Source: an uncultured Pseudomonadota bacterium
GTDB taxonomy: Bacteria > Pseudomonadota > Alphaproteobacteria > RF32 > CAG-239
Length of the DNA stretch: 36,160 bases
NCBI GenBank assembly: GCA_902793695.1
Contig: CADBEI010000004.1
Span: 1-36,160, forward strand
Reading direction: 5' to 3'
Below are positions 8,427 to 17,094 of the stretch, in pieces; position 1 is the stretch's first letter; each line of letters begins with the position of its first letter. A model generated the notes under the pieces. The model searched no databases, was not told the DNA's origin, and saw only the letters and a program-made list of their open reading frames with translations. The position numbers were made by a program, and so were the translations under genes.

Positions 8427-9888
8427 TTGCAACCTCCCACGGTTCATAAAATCCGTATAATACTTCTTTTTCTTTAGTTTTACCAAAATAGTTTTTAAAT
8501 GCAAGTGTCATTTTTTGCGGAGCCGAAACAGCCGTGCCGTACATCTTTTGGTATTGTTCGTATTCCCAATCATCGGCGGCAATCAGTAATGCTCCTTTAT
8601 TTTCAAAATCCTCTCGGTCAAACCACGGATTATTTTGCGGTTTGAGCCAAATCATCGGCTTGATTTCGTGTGAAGCATACAGCGCCATAATATCGCCGAA
8701 CCAGACGTCGGCACCGACATATTCCAGCGGCTTTGTTGTATGCTGCGCCCATTTTTGCTCAAAACTTTGCGCCACCTGTTTGACCTCGGTTTGATAGCGC
8801 ATACTGGTAGTCAAAACGCATTGTGTGCCGTAAGCAAAAGCAAAAAGCGCCACCCAGACAAACATAACATTCAGCAATTTATTGACGGTTTTATCATCGG
8901 TTTTGAACGGGGCAAAGTAACATAAGGCGGTTCCCCACATAAACAGGCACGGAAAACCCCACATACTTTTGGCGGCGTGGCCGCTGACAAGGCAAATCAG
9001 CGCAAACATTGTCGCCGGAATAACGGCGTTACATAAAATAAAACGAATGGAAGTAATATGATTTTTTGATTCAACTTTCGATTCTAATTCTTTGTTTTTA
9101 TGATAAAAATATCCGTATGTTAAAAGAGCCGGCGCGGCAAATAATATCTGCGCCGTCAGAAATTTCAGCGGATAAATCAAATGGCGCCAAAAAGAAGTAA
9201 TATTGCCGCCATGGCTGCGTGATGAGATATAATTAAATGATTCGAAATTATTTTGCCATAACCAATAAAGATGCGGAAAAATCAATATGACAGATACTGT
9301 AATTGCAACATAAACTTTAACATTTTTCAGCAACTTCCAAACACTTTTATCACACAAAACGAAAATTCCGAGAGAAATTAACAGCATGGCAACGCTGTAT
9401 TTATTGAGCAGATTGAGCCCGACCAAAATTCCGAACAACAGCCAATCAAGCAGTTTGTTTTGCGTATAAGCGCGCCAAAAATAGTAGGCACACATCGGCC
9501 ACAACCCGACCGAGATGACATTGACGTTAAATTCCGGAGTGGAAAAACCGTAATAAATTATGCCGAATTGCAATGCAGCGGCGGCAACAGCGGCAGTTTC
9601 GCTCAAAAAGCAGCGGGCAAGCCGATAAATATAAACTATGCCGAGAATAACAAAAATCTGGCTTAAAGCGTACATTGCCTTGTCGCTTTGTCCGAACAGT
9701 TCGTACCAAAAATATGAAATCCAACCGGAAAACGGAGGATGTTTGGTGGTTCCCCACAAACAATATTTGCCCCAAACAATCGCCTCTTGAGTATCCATTG
9801 AAAGCGACAGGCGTAACATTGGCACCACACTCCACAAAACAAAGCTGAAAAGCAATAAATACATAAATTTTTTTGTAAGTTTAGGCAT
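8410..9888 (-). CDS. ArnT/FlmK-like membrane glycosyltransferase (PMT family)
   Basis: The 492-residue protein is strongly hydrophobic with about ten or more membrane helices in the first 370 residues and a soluble C-terminal domain, the layout of PMT/GT39/GT83 enzymes. These use a polyprenyl-phosphate sugar in the periplasm and attach it to lipid A, protein or glycan. The first periplasmic loop holds a conserved Asp (D32 in MDTQEA) and the HPP motif (50-52), both typical of the family. ATG 9888 has a GGAG site upstream. It is the first gene of the operon with the GT2, deacetylase and GtrA genes. Lipid A is the likely acceptor by analogy with ArnT and FlmK; this is inferred. Confidence 0.87.
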   Translation of the reverse strand: MPKLTKKFMYLLLFSFVLWSVVPMLRLSLSMDTQEAIVWGKYCLWGTTKHPPFSGWISYFWYELFGQSDKAMYALSQIFVILGIVYIYRLARCFLSETAAVAAAALQFGIIYYGFSTPEFNVNVISVGLWPMCAYYFWRAYTQNKLLDWLLFGILVGLNLLNKYSVAMLLISLGIFVLCDKSVWKLLKNVKVYVAITVSVILIFPHLYWLWQNNFESFNYISSRSHGGNITSFWRHLIYPLKFLTAQILFAAPALLTYGYFYHKNKELESKVESKNHITSIRFILCNAVIPATMFALICLVSGHAAKSMWGFPCLFMWGTALCYFAPFKTDDKTVNKLLNVMFVWVALFAFAYGTQCVLTTSMRYQTEVKQVAQSFEQKWAQHTTKPLEYVGADVWFGDIMALYASHEIKPMIWLKPQNNPWFDREDFENKGALLIAADDWEYEQYQKMYGTAVSAPQKMTLAFKNYFGKTKEKEVLYGFYEPWEVANAEEK

Positions 9889-10029
9889 ATATTCTCCGTT
9901 AACTACTCTTAAACTAAAATCGTTATAGCATACAGAACAGAAAAGTATACCAAAAAAACGTGTTATTGACTGAAATTACCGGCGTTTGACGATATTAACA
10001 AAAATTTTGTAAATTTTGTCATTTTTTAC

Positions 10030-10058
10030 TTGCAATTTAGGGAAATTTGCGTTACATT
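10030..10058 (+). promoter_or_regulatory. Candidate promoter of the 1088-residue orphan gene
   Basis: TTGCAA (10030-10035), a 17-base spacer and TACATT (10053-10058), about 30 bases upstream of the start codon. Confidence 0.5.
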
Positions 10059-10090
10059 AAGGTATAGTTAGGCTGTTTAGGAGAAAAAAT

Positions 10091-13000
10091 ATGGCTGATA
10101 TGACCAATCAAGAATTTATCGATAAGATTAATGCTTTACCGAATCCGCAAGACAATGCCGAAACCTATGATTCATCGGTTATAGCATTACTCAACGATTT
10201 GAATAATCGTACTAATCTTGACGGATTGGATGTCGCAACTTTGGATAAATTTATCGAATTGTTTGCAGGACGTAATTTACCTGAAAATCTGCGTTCTTTG
10301 CCTGAAAAAATCATCAATCGTCGTCAGGAACTTGCGGCTAAGTCGGAACAACCGGTCGGCGAAAATACGACTCCAAAGCCTGAGCAGCCGGTTGGCGAAA
10401 ATACGACTCCAAAGCCTGAAGAAAAAAATGCAGCAGATAAATTTGCGAGTATGACTTCGTATGATTTGTTGCAATATCATAACAAAATGAAGGAAGACTA
10501 CGACAAACTCGTTAATTTGGGGGCTACGCGGTTCGGTGCGGGATTTACTTCTTCGGATTCGCCGGAAGCCAAAGAAATTGCCGAAAAAATGGATGCAATC
10601 GACGGCGAAATGAGGGCAATTGAGGAATATGCCGCCAAAGAAGTCAAAGAAATCAATTTGGATGAAAACAATGCTCCGATGATTAAAGACTACACCGATA
10701 TTTTGCTGGGAGCTAATACCGATTACAAATATGAAAAGGCCGAGGAGTTGCAACAAAAGTTGGCCGAATATGATAGAAATAACGGTTTGGACGGCGAATT
10801 GCCGAGCGCGGAAAAAATTAAAGAAAATGAAGATAAATGGGCAGCTTTGAGCGAAAAAACTCCGTATACCGATTCAATGCCGGATGAGCTGAAAAAGGAT
10901 CCGGCAACAATGGTGTTTGCCAAAGAGAATCCTCAAGTTTTCAAAGAAACTCTGGATGTTATTCGTACCACGGCTTTGACGCAACTTTCTTTGGAAGAGC
11001 CTGACGGCGATAAGCAAAAAGATATGGAACGCTATCATCAGAAAGTTGAAGAAATCAGCGCCCAATATCTGGCAACCGTTACTTTGACCTTCAACAACAT
11101 TATGAGCTCGCCGGAAGACAGAAATAAGTGGCTGAAAAAATATCTGGAGGAAAATAATATTTCGGCAGAGGAATGGAATGAGGCGCAGAAGGACCCGAAA
11201 AAGAAAAATGCGTATGAGAATAAATTTGCCAAATATGTAGCGGCAAATGCTTACACGGTTGCCAATGGCATTTATACCGAGAAGAATGCCATGTTTGCAT
11301 CGCGTTTGGCCGGAAAAGTAGGTATGAAGCAGACACCGCAAAGAGCGGCTGAAGCTAAAAAAGATATGACGGCCAAACATCCGACGGTTATGGGTGCGGT
11401 TAAAGAAGGTATCAAAAATGTAGCTTGGACCGCCGGTATGGCGGCGGCATTCGGACCTATCGGTATTACGGCCCGTCAAGGCTGGAAATTGGCCGGTGCC
11501 GTTAAAAAATCGTGGAGAAATTATAAAGAACGGAGTGGTGGACAAACCTCAATCAGAGGCTTTTTCGGATATTTGAAAAATAATCGCGAGGAGTCTATCA
11601 ATTTGGCGCGTCAGGCCGGATTGTTCTTAACCTCGGCCACATTTACCGGCGTAATGGCAGTTTCCGGTACGCTGGCGTTCGGAGCATTTGGCGGTTTGAC
11701 CGGATTGGGCGCACAGGCGGCAACCCAAACTGCGGCACAGACAACCCTTATGGGTGTAGGTAAAGCTAAAGTATCGGGTGCAATTACGGCAGTTGCCGGT
11801 TTGGGACAATATCTCAATGTACGTCACGAAGCGGCCAAAGCTCAAAAAGATTTGGCGGCTTTGTTGCAAAAATATTTGCCGCAACCGGAAGAACAGGGTA
11901 CAAATTGGCTCGGTATTAAAAAGGCTACTCCGGCGCAGAAAATTGCCAAAGATATATCCAAATTAATGCGTAACGGCGAGGATAAAGTATTGGCGCAGCT
12001 GGCACATTATGCTCCGAATATGTCGGAAGAAGATAAGAAAAAGGCAATGGAGCTGGTAGGGCAGATTAAGGGCAGTAAAGGCAAGGCGCTCGCTGCCGGT
12101 GCCGGTGTATTGGTCGGCGGTTATTTGATGGACGATAATGCACAGGAATATGTCAATGAAAAAGCGGCCGGACTTAAAGATTATTTATTCGGTAAGCCGG
12201 AAACCAATGAGCTGGCAGAAGGTGCCAAAGTCGGCGGAATCGGCGACAAATTAGGTGAGGAACAGAACGGCAGTGATGTGATTGTCGAAACTCCGGCAAC
12301 TCATGAATTTACTATTACCGATGCAAAAGTGACGGATATGCCGAATGCCACCTATGTTATCTTAAAAGAGATGGGCTTGATGGAAGGCAAGGACTTTGAT
12401 GATTTGCGCGGCGGAAACACGCATATTGTTAAATCCGGTATGACGTCTTATTTGAGCAAATTGCAACTGACCGACGCACAACAGGCGGAATTTCAGGCTA
12501 AACTCGACAGCGGAGAGTTTGACCGGATTGCCGATAAACTTAACTCCGGACACATGATTATCCGTCCGGGCGGAGAAGTGGTGGAACGTGACCACGGTTG
12601 GACCCGTGCTGCCGGCGGTAATGGTGGAAGTATGCACGATGGGGCCGATGGTTCCGAAAAAGTTTCAACACCGATTGAAGATGTAAAAGCGCAGGAACCG
12701 CCGTTGCCTGATCCGACTAAGCCGACGGAATTAACCGAAAACGCGCAAAAAGTCATAGATGAGCAAAAGAATATGCACGATGTGACCGGTAAGAGCGAAT
12801 CCGGAAGTTGGTTCAAACGCATTTTTACCAAAAAGCACGAGCATATGGTTACTATGCCGATAGGTGATGCTAATGCTACGGCCGAGGAATATGCCGGCAG
12901 AGTGGCAATGGAAGAATATAACGCCAAGCATCCGGATAATCCGATTACTTCGGTAGAGGAAATGAAAAAACACGGCTACAACGTTAAAGGTACGGTTGAC

Positions 13001-13357
13001 GGTCATAAGATTCACGTTAAGGTCAGCAACGACGGTAATACCGAAACTCGTACCGTTGACGGTGTCAGAATGAAACTTGAACACCATAACGGTCACGACG
13101 TTGCCACCTACAAAGGTGCGAATTTGGCATCAAACACCGTGGGCGGTGACGGCGGTAAAGAAGACCAGTTAATCGGTAAAATCCGCAATCAAAACGGCGA
13201 AATAAGAGAATACATTCGTGACGGCGACAGTAAAAACATGTATGAACGCGATATTGACGCCAAAGGAAATGTTACCGAAGTAAGGGCTTCAAAGCTGTCG
13301 GAAAGCAAAGTCAAGTCGGTTTTGAAAAATTTCGGTAAAAGCGGACGCGACATGTAG
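10091..13357 (+). CDS. Large hypothetical protein with Gly/Ala-rich hydrophobic core segments
   Basis: I do not recognise this 1088-residue protein. Residues 1-80 are helical. A tandem 12-residue repeat (QPVGENTTPKPE type, 86-109) is a Pro-rich linker. About 115-430 is highly charged and helical, with coiled-coil character. Gly/Ala-rich hydrophobic stretches lie near 434-460, 505-557 and 664-681 and could be membrane-inserting. From about 720 to the end it is soluble and His/Gly-rich, with Pro-rich and Gly-rich linkers. No signal peptide and no catalytic motif are evident. ATG 10091 follows AGGAG. The gene has its own promoter and terminator. The layout could suit a secreted effector or a structural scaffold, but neither is shown. 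Confidence 0.85.
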   Translation: MADMTNQEFIDKINALPNPQDNAETYDSSVIALLNDLNNRTNLDGLDVATLDKFIELFAGRNLPENLRSLPEKIINRRQELAAKSEQPVGENTTPKPEQPVGENTTPKPEEKNAADKFASMTSYDLLQYHNKMKEDYDKLVNLGATRFGAGFTSSDSPEAKEIAEKMDAIDGEMRAIEEYAAKEVKEINLDENNAPMIKDYTDILLGANTDYKYEKAEELQQKLAEYDRNNGLDGELPSAEKIKENEDKWAALSEKTPYTDSMPDELKKDPATMVFAKENPQVFKETLDVIRTTALTQLSLEEPDGDKQKDMERYHQKVEEISAQYLATVTLTFNNIMSSPEDRNKWLKKYLEENNISAEEWNEAQKDPKKKNAYENKFAKYVAANAYTVANGIYTEKNAMFASRLAGKVGMKQTPQRAAEAKKDMTAKHPTVMGAVKEGIKNVAWTAGMAAAFGPIGITARQGWKLAGAVKKSWRNYKERSGGQTSIRGFFGYLKNNREESINLARQAGLFLTSATFTGVMAVSGTLAFGAFGGLTGLGAQAATQTAAQTTLMGVGKAKVSGAITAVAGLGQYLNVRHEAAKAQKDLAALLQKYLPQPEEQGTNWLGIKKATPAQKIAKDISKLMRNGEDKVLAQLAHYAPNMSEEDKKKAMELVGQIKGSKGKALAAGAGVLVGGYLMDDNAQEYVNEKAAGLKDYLFGKPETNELAEGAKVGGIGDKLGEEQNGSDVIVETPATHEFTITDAKVTDMPNATYVILKEMGLMEGKDFDDLRGGNTHIVKSGMTSYLSKLQLTDAQQAEFQAKLDSGEFDRIADKLNSGHMIIRPGGEVVERDHGWTRAAGGNGGSMHDGADGSEKVSTPIEDVKAQEPPLPDPTKPTELTENAQKVIDEQKNMHDVTGKSESGSWFKRIFTKKHEHMVTMPIGDANATAEEYAGRVAMEEYNAKHPDNPITSVEEMKKHGYNVKGTVDGHKIHVKVSNDGNTETRTVDGVRMKLEHHNGHDVATYKGANLASNTVGGDGGKEDQLIGKIRNQNGEIREYIRDGDSKNMYERDIDAKGNVTEVRASKLSESKVKSVLKNFGKSGRDM
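10346..10417 (+). repeat. Two-copy 36-base in-frame tandem repeat
   Basis: Two adjacent 36-base units (10346-10381, 10382-10417) each encode EQPVGENTTPKP. They differ at only three bases, all silent (CAA/CAG, GTC/GTT, GAA/GAG), suggesting a recent duplication or selection on the protein repeat. Confidence 0.9.
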
Positions 13358-13394
13358 TGTTGAACCCGAAATAACAGGCATAAATGCTGAATTT

Positions 13395-13425
13395 AACACC
13401 TTGCCCCGCGGCAGGGTGTTTTTTT
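13395..13425 (+). terminator. Intrinsic terminator of the 1088-residue orphan gene
   Basis: An 11-bp stem, AACACCTTGCC (13395-13405) with GGCAGGGTGTT (13410-13420), 4-base loop, then a T run. Confidence 0.92.
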
Positions 13426-13501
13426 GCTTGCGAAAATCCAAAAGCAGGTATATTTTATCGGTAGATACGGTTTAACACTTATTATCTGAAAGGAATAAAC
13501 A

Positions 13502-14413
13502 ATGGAAGTTGCTATCGTACTGGTTATTTTGGTATTTCTGATTTTGTTGAAATATGTGGTAATTGTGCAGCAGGGTTATGAATACACCGTAGAAAACTTC
13601 GGTAAGTATACGCGTTCATTGAAACCGGGGTTTCATATCTTGATTCCGATTTTTGAAAACATCGGTGCCAAAATCAATCGCAAGGAGCAGGTTTTGGATG
13701 TGGCTTCGCAGGAAGTGATTACCAAAGATAACGCTATGGTAACGGTGAACGGCGTGCTGTTTTATCAAATTCAGGATGCGGTAAAGGCCGCCTATCAGGT
13801 GGATAATCTCGACTTTGCCATTATGAATTTGGTGATGACCAATATTCGTACGGTTATCGGAAGTATGGAAATCGACGAACTGTTGTCGCAGCGCAATCTG
13901 ATTAATCAGCGTTTGCTTGATGTGGTAGACGTGGCAACAATTCCGTGGGGCGTAAAAGTAACCCGTGTGGAAATTAAAGATATTACACCGCCGAAAGATT
14001 TGATTGATGCGATGGCACGTCAAATGAAAGCCGAACGCGATAAACGTGCCAATATTTTGGAAGCGGAAGGTTTGCGTCAGGCTGAAATTTTGAAGGCGGA
14101 AGGTGAAAAACAATCGGTGATTTTGGAGGCGGAAGGTAACAAAGAAGCTGCATTCCGCGAGGCCGAAGCTCGCGAACGTTCGGCTCAGGCCGAGGCAACC
14201 GCCACCAAGCTCGTTTCCGATGCCATTGAGAAAGGCAATCAAAACGCTTTATCGTACTTTTTGGGACAGAAATATATCGACGCTTTGCAGGGCATTGTAA
14301 CCTCGCCGAACGAGAAACTGTTGATGTTGCCGGTTGATGCAACGCAGGTGATGGGAACCATTGCCGGTATTGCCGAGATTGCGAAAAACGTTGCGGAAAA
14401 ACCTAAAAAATAA
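13502..14413 (+). CDS. qmcA: SPFH/band-7 membrane protein (QmcA-like)
   Basis: Stomatin/prohibitin-family protein of 303 residues. One N-terminal membrane helix (about 2-20) is followed by an SPFH domain (KPGFHILIPIFENI; EVITKDNAMVTVNGVLFYQI; NIRTVIGSMEIDELL) and a long Ala/Glu-rich helix (about 170-245) with AEGxxQ repeats, the oligomerising coiled coil. Such proteins form large ring or cage assemblies in the membrane and are linked to FtsH protease control and membrane microdomains. ATG follows AAGGA. The NfeD gene starts 11 bases after its stop, the classic SPFH-NfeD pair. Length matches QmcA of E. coli (305). Confidence 0.93.
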   Translation: MEVAIVLVILVFLILLKYVVIVQQGYEYTVENFGKYTRSLKPGFHILIPIFENIGAKINRKEQVLDVASQEVITKDNAMVTVNGVLFYQIQDAVKAAYQVDNLDFAIMNLVMTNIRTVIGSMEIDELLSQRNLINQRLLDVVDVATIPWGVKVTRVEIKDITPPKDLIDAMARQMKAERDKRANILEAEGLRQAEILKAEGEKQSVILEAEGNKEAAFREAEARERSAQAEATATKLVSDAIEKGNQNALSYFLGQKYIDALQGIVTSPNEKLLMLPVDATQVMGTIAGIAEIAKNVAEKPKK

Positions 14414-14424
14414 GGAGAACGGTT

Positions 14425-14871
14425 ATGTTGTTTGAATCTGCGGCTACAAACTGGCTGATTATCGGGATGACTTTGTCGATTTTGGAATTGATAGTGCCGG
14501 GGACATATTTAATTTGGTTCGGTTTGGCCGGATTGTGCATGAGCGTTTTGATGTATTTTATGCCGATGGCGCTGTCTACGCAAATTATCTGGTTTGCCGT
14601 ATTTTCGGCAGTTTTTGCAGTTGTCGGATGGTTTTTTTATCGCTATATTTTCAAAAAAATGCAGGCTCCGAAAGAATATCAGAATTTGAATGATTCGGCG
14701 CAACAATTTGTCGGTCGCATGGTAACGATTGCTGAAGATGTGGTTGACGGGCAGACTAAAGTTAAAGTCGGAGATACTTATTGGCTGGCATATAGCGAAA
14801 AGCCGCTGAAAAAAGGTGATAAGGCCAAAGTTACGGCGGTTAAAGACAGTTTGATTTTGATTGTTGAATAA
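14425..14871 (+). CDS. NfeD-family membrane protein
   Basis: The 148-residue protein has two or three membrane helices in the first 75 residues (ILELIVPGTYLIWFGLAGL is a typical NfeD opening). A small OB-fold domain at the C-terminus carries the VGRMVTIAEDVVDGQTKVKV and YWLAYSEKPLKKGDKAKVTAV patterns. This is the short NfeD form (YbbK/NfeD1b type), which partners SPFH proteins in the inner membrane. An AAGGAGAA site precedes the ATG. It forms a two-gene operon with the QmcA-like gene, closed by a terminator. Confidence 0.92.
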   Translation: MLFESAATNWLIIGMTLSILELIVPGTYLIWFGLAGLCMSVLMYFMPMALSTQIIWFAVFSAVFAVVGWFFYRYIFKKMQAPKEYQNLNDSAQQFVGRMVTIAEDVVDGQTKVKVGDTYWLAYSEKPLKKGDKAKVTAVKDSLILIVE

Positions 14872-14891
14872 ATTTTAAAGGCATTTTTCAT

Positions 14892-14926
14892 AATCTCCGG
14901 CGATGTTTGTTGTCGGAGATTTTTTA
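14892..14926 (+). terminator. Intrinsic terminator of the qmcA-nfeD operon
   Basis: Stem AATCTCCG (14892-14899) / CGGAGATT (14914-14921) followed by T residues. Confidence 0.8.
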
Positions 14927-14944
14927 TTCGATGCAACATAAATC

Positions 14945-14973
14945 TTGAAAAATATTTTTTTACGGGCTAAATA
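14945..14973 (+). promoter_or_regulatory. Candidate promoter of the suf-suc-comF operon
   Basis: TTGAAA (14945-14950), a 17-base spacer and TAAATA (14968-14973), about 26 bases upstream of the sufS start. I see no convincing IscR-type operator next to it. Confidence 0.5.
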
Positions 14974-14999
14974 TGTAAAAAGTTTTTGAGGTTTAGGCG

Positions 15000-16223
15000 A
15001 TGTATGATGTTTATAAAATAAGGAAAGATTTTCCGATTTTTGATGTGCGTGTCAACGGCAAACCGGTGGCGTATCTCGATACTACCGCGTCGGCACAAAA
15101 ACCGCAGGCAGTGTTTGATGCCATGCGTCGCGTATATTATGAGTTTTATGCCAATCCGCACCGCGGTACTTATTATTTTGCCGATGCCATTACCACGGCT
15201 TATGAGCGGGCGCGCGAAACGGTACGGCAGTTTATAAATGCCCGCGAAGCAAGAGAAATAGTCTTTACGCGCAATGCTACCGAATCGATTAATCTGGTTG
15301 CAGCAACGTGGGGATTGCAGAATATTCACGCCGGTGACGAGATTTTGATTTCGGAGGCGGAACATCACGCTAATTTAGTACCATGGCAACATTTGTGCGA
15401 AATCAGCGGTGCCAAGCTGATGGTGTTTCCGGTGGCGGATGATGGTGACTATATTGCGGAAGAATTCCTCGCGCGTTTGAACGAAAAGACCAAACTGGTG
15501 GCAGTGAGCGCCATGTCCAATGTTTTGGGTACAATGTTTCCGATAAAAGAAATTACCGCGGCAGCACATGGTGTCGGCGCCAAAGTGTTGGTTGACGCTT
15601 GTCAGTTTGCGGTGCATTATCCGCTTGATGTGCAAGATGTGGATTGCGACTTTGCGGCGTTTTCCGGTCATAAAATTTACGGCCCGACCGGAATCGGTGT
15701 GCTGTACGGCAAAGCGGAAGTCTTGGAAAAAATGCCGCCGTATCAGTTTGGCGGAGATATGGTCGAGAATGTTACATTTGCCAAAACAACTTATGCCGAT
15801 ATTCCGGCGCGTTTTGAGGCGGGAACACCGGCATCGGTACAGGCTGTGGGTATGGCGGAAGGCATTAAATACATAGAGCGAATCGGGTTTGAGGATATTG
15901 TTCGGCACGAAGAGGAACTAATCAAATATACCAACCAGCGTTTGGTCGAAGTGCCGAAGCTCAAGATTATCGGTACGGCGAAGAATAAGGGAGGAGTGTT
16001 CAGCTTTGCCGTCGGGAATATCCATCCGCAAGACTTGGCTTTTGTGTTAAATAAAGAAAACGTGGCCATCAGAATCGGTCATCATTGCGCACAACCGATT
16101 GTCAACCGGATGGGGTATAATTCATTGGCGCGGGCTTCACTCGGTTTATATACAACCAAAGAAGACATAGATGCATTGGCGGCGGCATTGTTAAAGGCCG
16201 AAAAGTTTTTCAGAGAAGAATAA
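15000..16223 (+). CDS. sufS: Cysteine desulfurase SufS
   Basis: SufS is a PLP enzyme that takes sulfur from L-cysteine as a persulfide for Fe-S cluster assembly. The 407-residue protein has AEHHANLVPWQ, the PLP-lysine motif FSGHKIYGPTG with K225, and the catalytic cysteine in RIGHHCAQP (C363). This is the group II (SufS) pattern rather than IscS. The usual DNAAS opening is DTTAS here, and RAGHHC is RIGHHC, so it is mildly divergent. ATG 15000 follows a GAGG site. It heads an operon with sufT and sufE, the latter being its sulfur-acceptor partner. sufB, sufC and sufD are not in the window, unlike the usual alphaproteobacterial cluster. Confidence 0.95.
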   Translation: MYDVYKIRKDFPIFDVRVNGKPVAYLDTTASAQKPQAVFDAMRRVYYEFYANPHRGTYYFADAITTAYERARETVRQFINAREAREIVFTRNATESINLVAATWGLQNIHAGDEILISEAEHHANLVPWQHLCEISGAKLMVFPVADDGDYIAEEFLARLNEKTKLVAVSAMSNVLGTMFPIKEITAAAHGVGAKVLVDACQFAVHYPLDVQDVDCDFAAFSGHKIYGPTGIGVLYGKAEVLEKMPPYQFGGDMVENVTFAKTTYADIPARFEAGTPASVQAVGMAEGIKYIERIGFEDIVRHEEELIKYTNQRLVEVPKLKIIGTAKNKGGVFSFAVGNIHPQDLAFVLNKENVAIRIGHHCAQPIVNRMGYNSLARASLGLYTTKEDIDALAAALLKAEKFFREE

Positions 16224-16687
16224 TGAACGAAGAAATTAAAGAAACGGAAGAAAAAATTATCGGCGCAACCGAAAGCAGATTGTTGCAGGCGATGAGCGTT
16301 GACGACAGCGTAACGGAAACTCCGATCGAGCCGTTACCGGATTTTGTGGCTTATGCCGGCAAAGAGTTGGCAGAGGGTGTGCACAAGGCCAAGATGATTG
16401 ATATTGTCGAGCAAATTCGTACGGTTTCTGATCCGGAAATTCCGATAAATGTATATGATATGGGGCTGATTTATAAAATAAACCAGAAAGATAACGGCGA
16501 TTTATATATCGAAATGACTCTGACGGCGCCGACTTGTCCGATAGCCGGTGTTTTACCGCAGCAGGTCGCCGATGCGATTGCTCTGCTGGAGGGAGTTGGC
16601 AAAATCGAGGTGAAATTGGTGTGGGAACCGGCTTGGACACCGGATAAACTGACCGATGAGGCCAAAGAAATGTTGGAGTTGCTGTGA
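16223..16687 (+). CDS. sufT: SufT-like Fe-S assembly protein (MIP18/DUF59)
   Basis: The 154-residue protein has a variable acidic N-terminal extension (1-50) and a MIP18/DUF59 domain: VEQIRTVSDPEIPINVYDMG, then LTAPTCPIAG with its conserved Cys, and VKLVWEPAWTPDKLTDEAK at the C-terminus. SufT-type proteins help mature Fe-S proteins and are commonly encoded directly after sufS in alphaproteobacteria. The start overlaps the sufS stop by one base (TAATG), so translation is coupled. The exact role, carrier or targeting factor, is not settled by sequence. Confidence 0.92.
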   Translation: MNEEIKETEEKIIGATESRLLQAMSVDDSVTETPIEPLPDFVAYAGKELAEGVHKAKMIDIVEQIRTVSDPEIPINVYDMGLIYKINQKDNGDLYIEMTLTAPTCPIAGVLPQQVADAIALLEGVGKIEVKLVWEPAWTPDKLTDEAKEMLELL

Positions 16688-17085
16688 TGGATATTGAGGA
16701 GCTTATCGAAAATTTTTCTTTTTTTGAAAATTGGGAAGAAAAATACCAGTATGTCATAGATTTGGGCAATAAACTCGAACCTTTGGACGCGGCGTACAAA
16801 ACCGAAGAATGGAAGGTAAAAGGTTGCCAGTCGCAAGTATGGCTGGTGCCGCATTTTGTAAACGGATGTATTCATTTTGCCGGCGACAGCGATGCGATTT
16901 TGGTGCGGGGAATTATAGCGATTATTTTGCTGATTTATAACGATAAAACGCCGGAAGAAATAAAAAGTATTGATGTTATGAAAATTTTTGCTAAACTCGG
17001 TTTAGAGGAGAATTTGACGCCGAGCCGTCGCAACGGTATGCTGTCGATGGTGGCCAAAATCAGAGAATATGCGGACTTTAAGTAA
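16687..17085 (+). CDS. sufE: Sulfur acceptor protein SufE
   Basis: SufE accepts persulfide sulfur from SufS and passes it to the scaffold. The 132-residue protein carries the family motif KVKGCQSQVW with acceptor cysteine C47, and the C-terminal LTPSRRNGMLSMVAKIR. Length is close to E. coli SufE (138). I chose ATG 16687, which overlaps the sufT stop (TGATG), over the GTG one codon earlier. It lies between sufT and the sucC-like gene in the operon. Confidence 0.95.
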   Translation: MDIEELIENFSFFENWEEKYQYVIDLGNKLEPLDAAYKTEEWKVKGCQSQVWLVPHFVNGCIHFAGDSDAILVRGIIAIILLIYNDKTPEEIKSIDVMKIFAKLGLEENLTPSRRNGMLSMVAKIREYADFK

Positions 17086-17094
17086 GGAACTTGT

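Noticed and set aside
8427..8504. Extended N-terminus of the GT2 gene
   Set aside because: ATG 8426 has GGGAGG at ideal spacing and matches the family start; the extension is Lys-rich and lies inside the ArnT-like gene.
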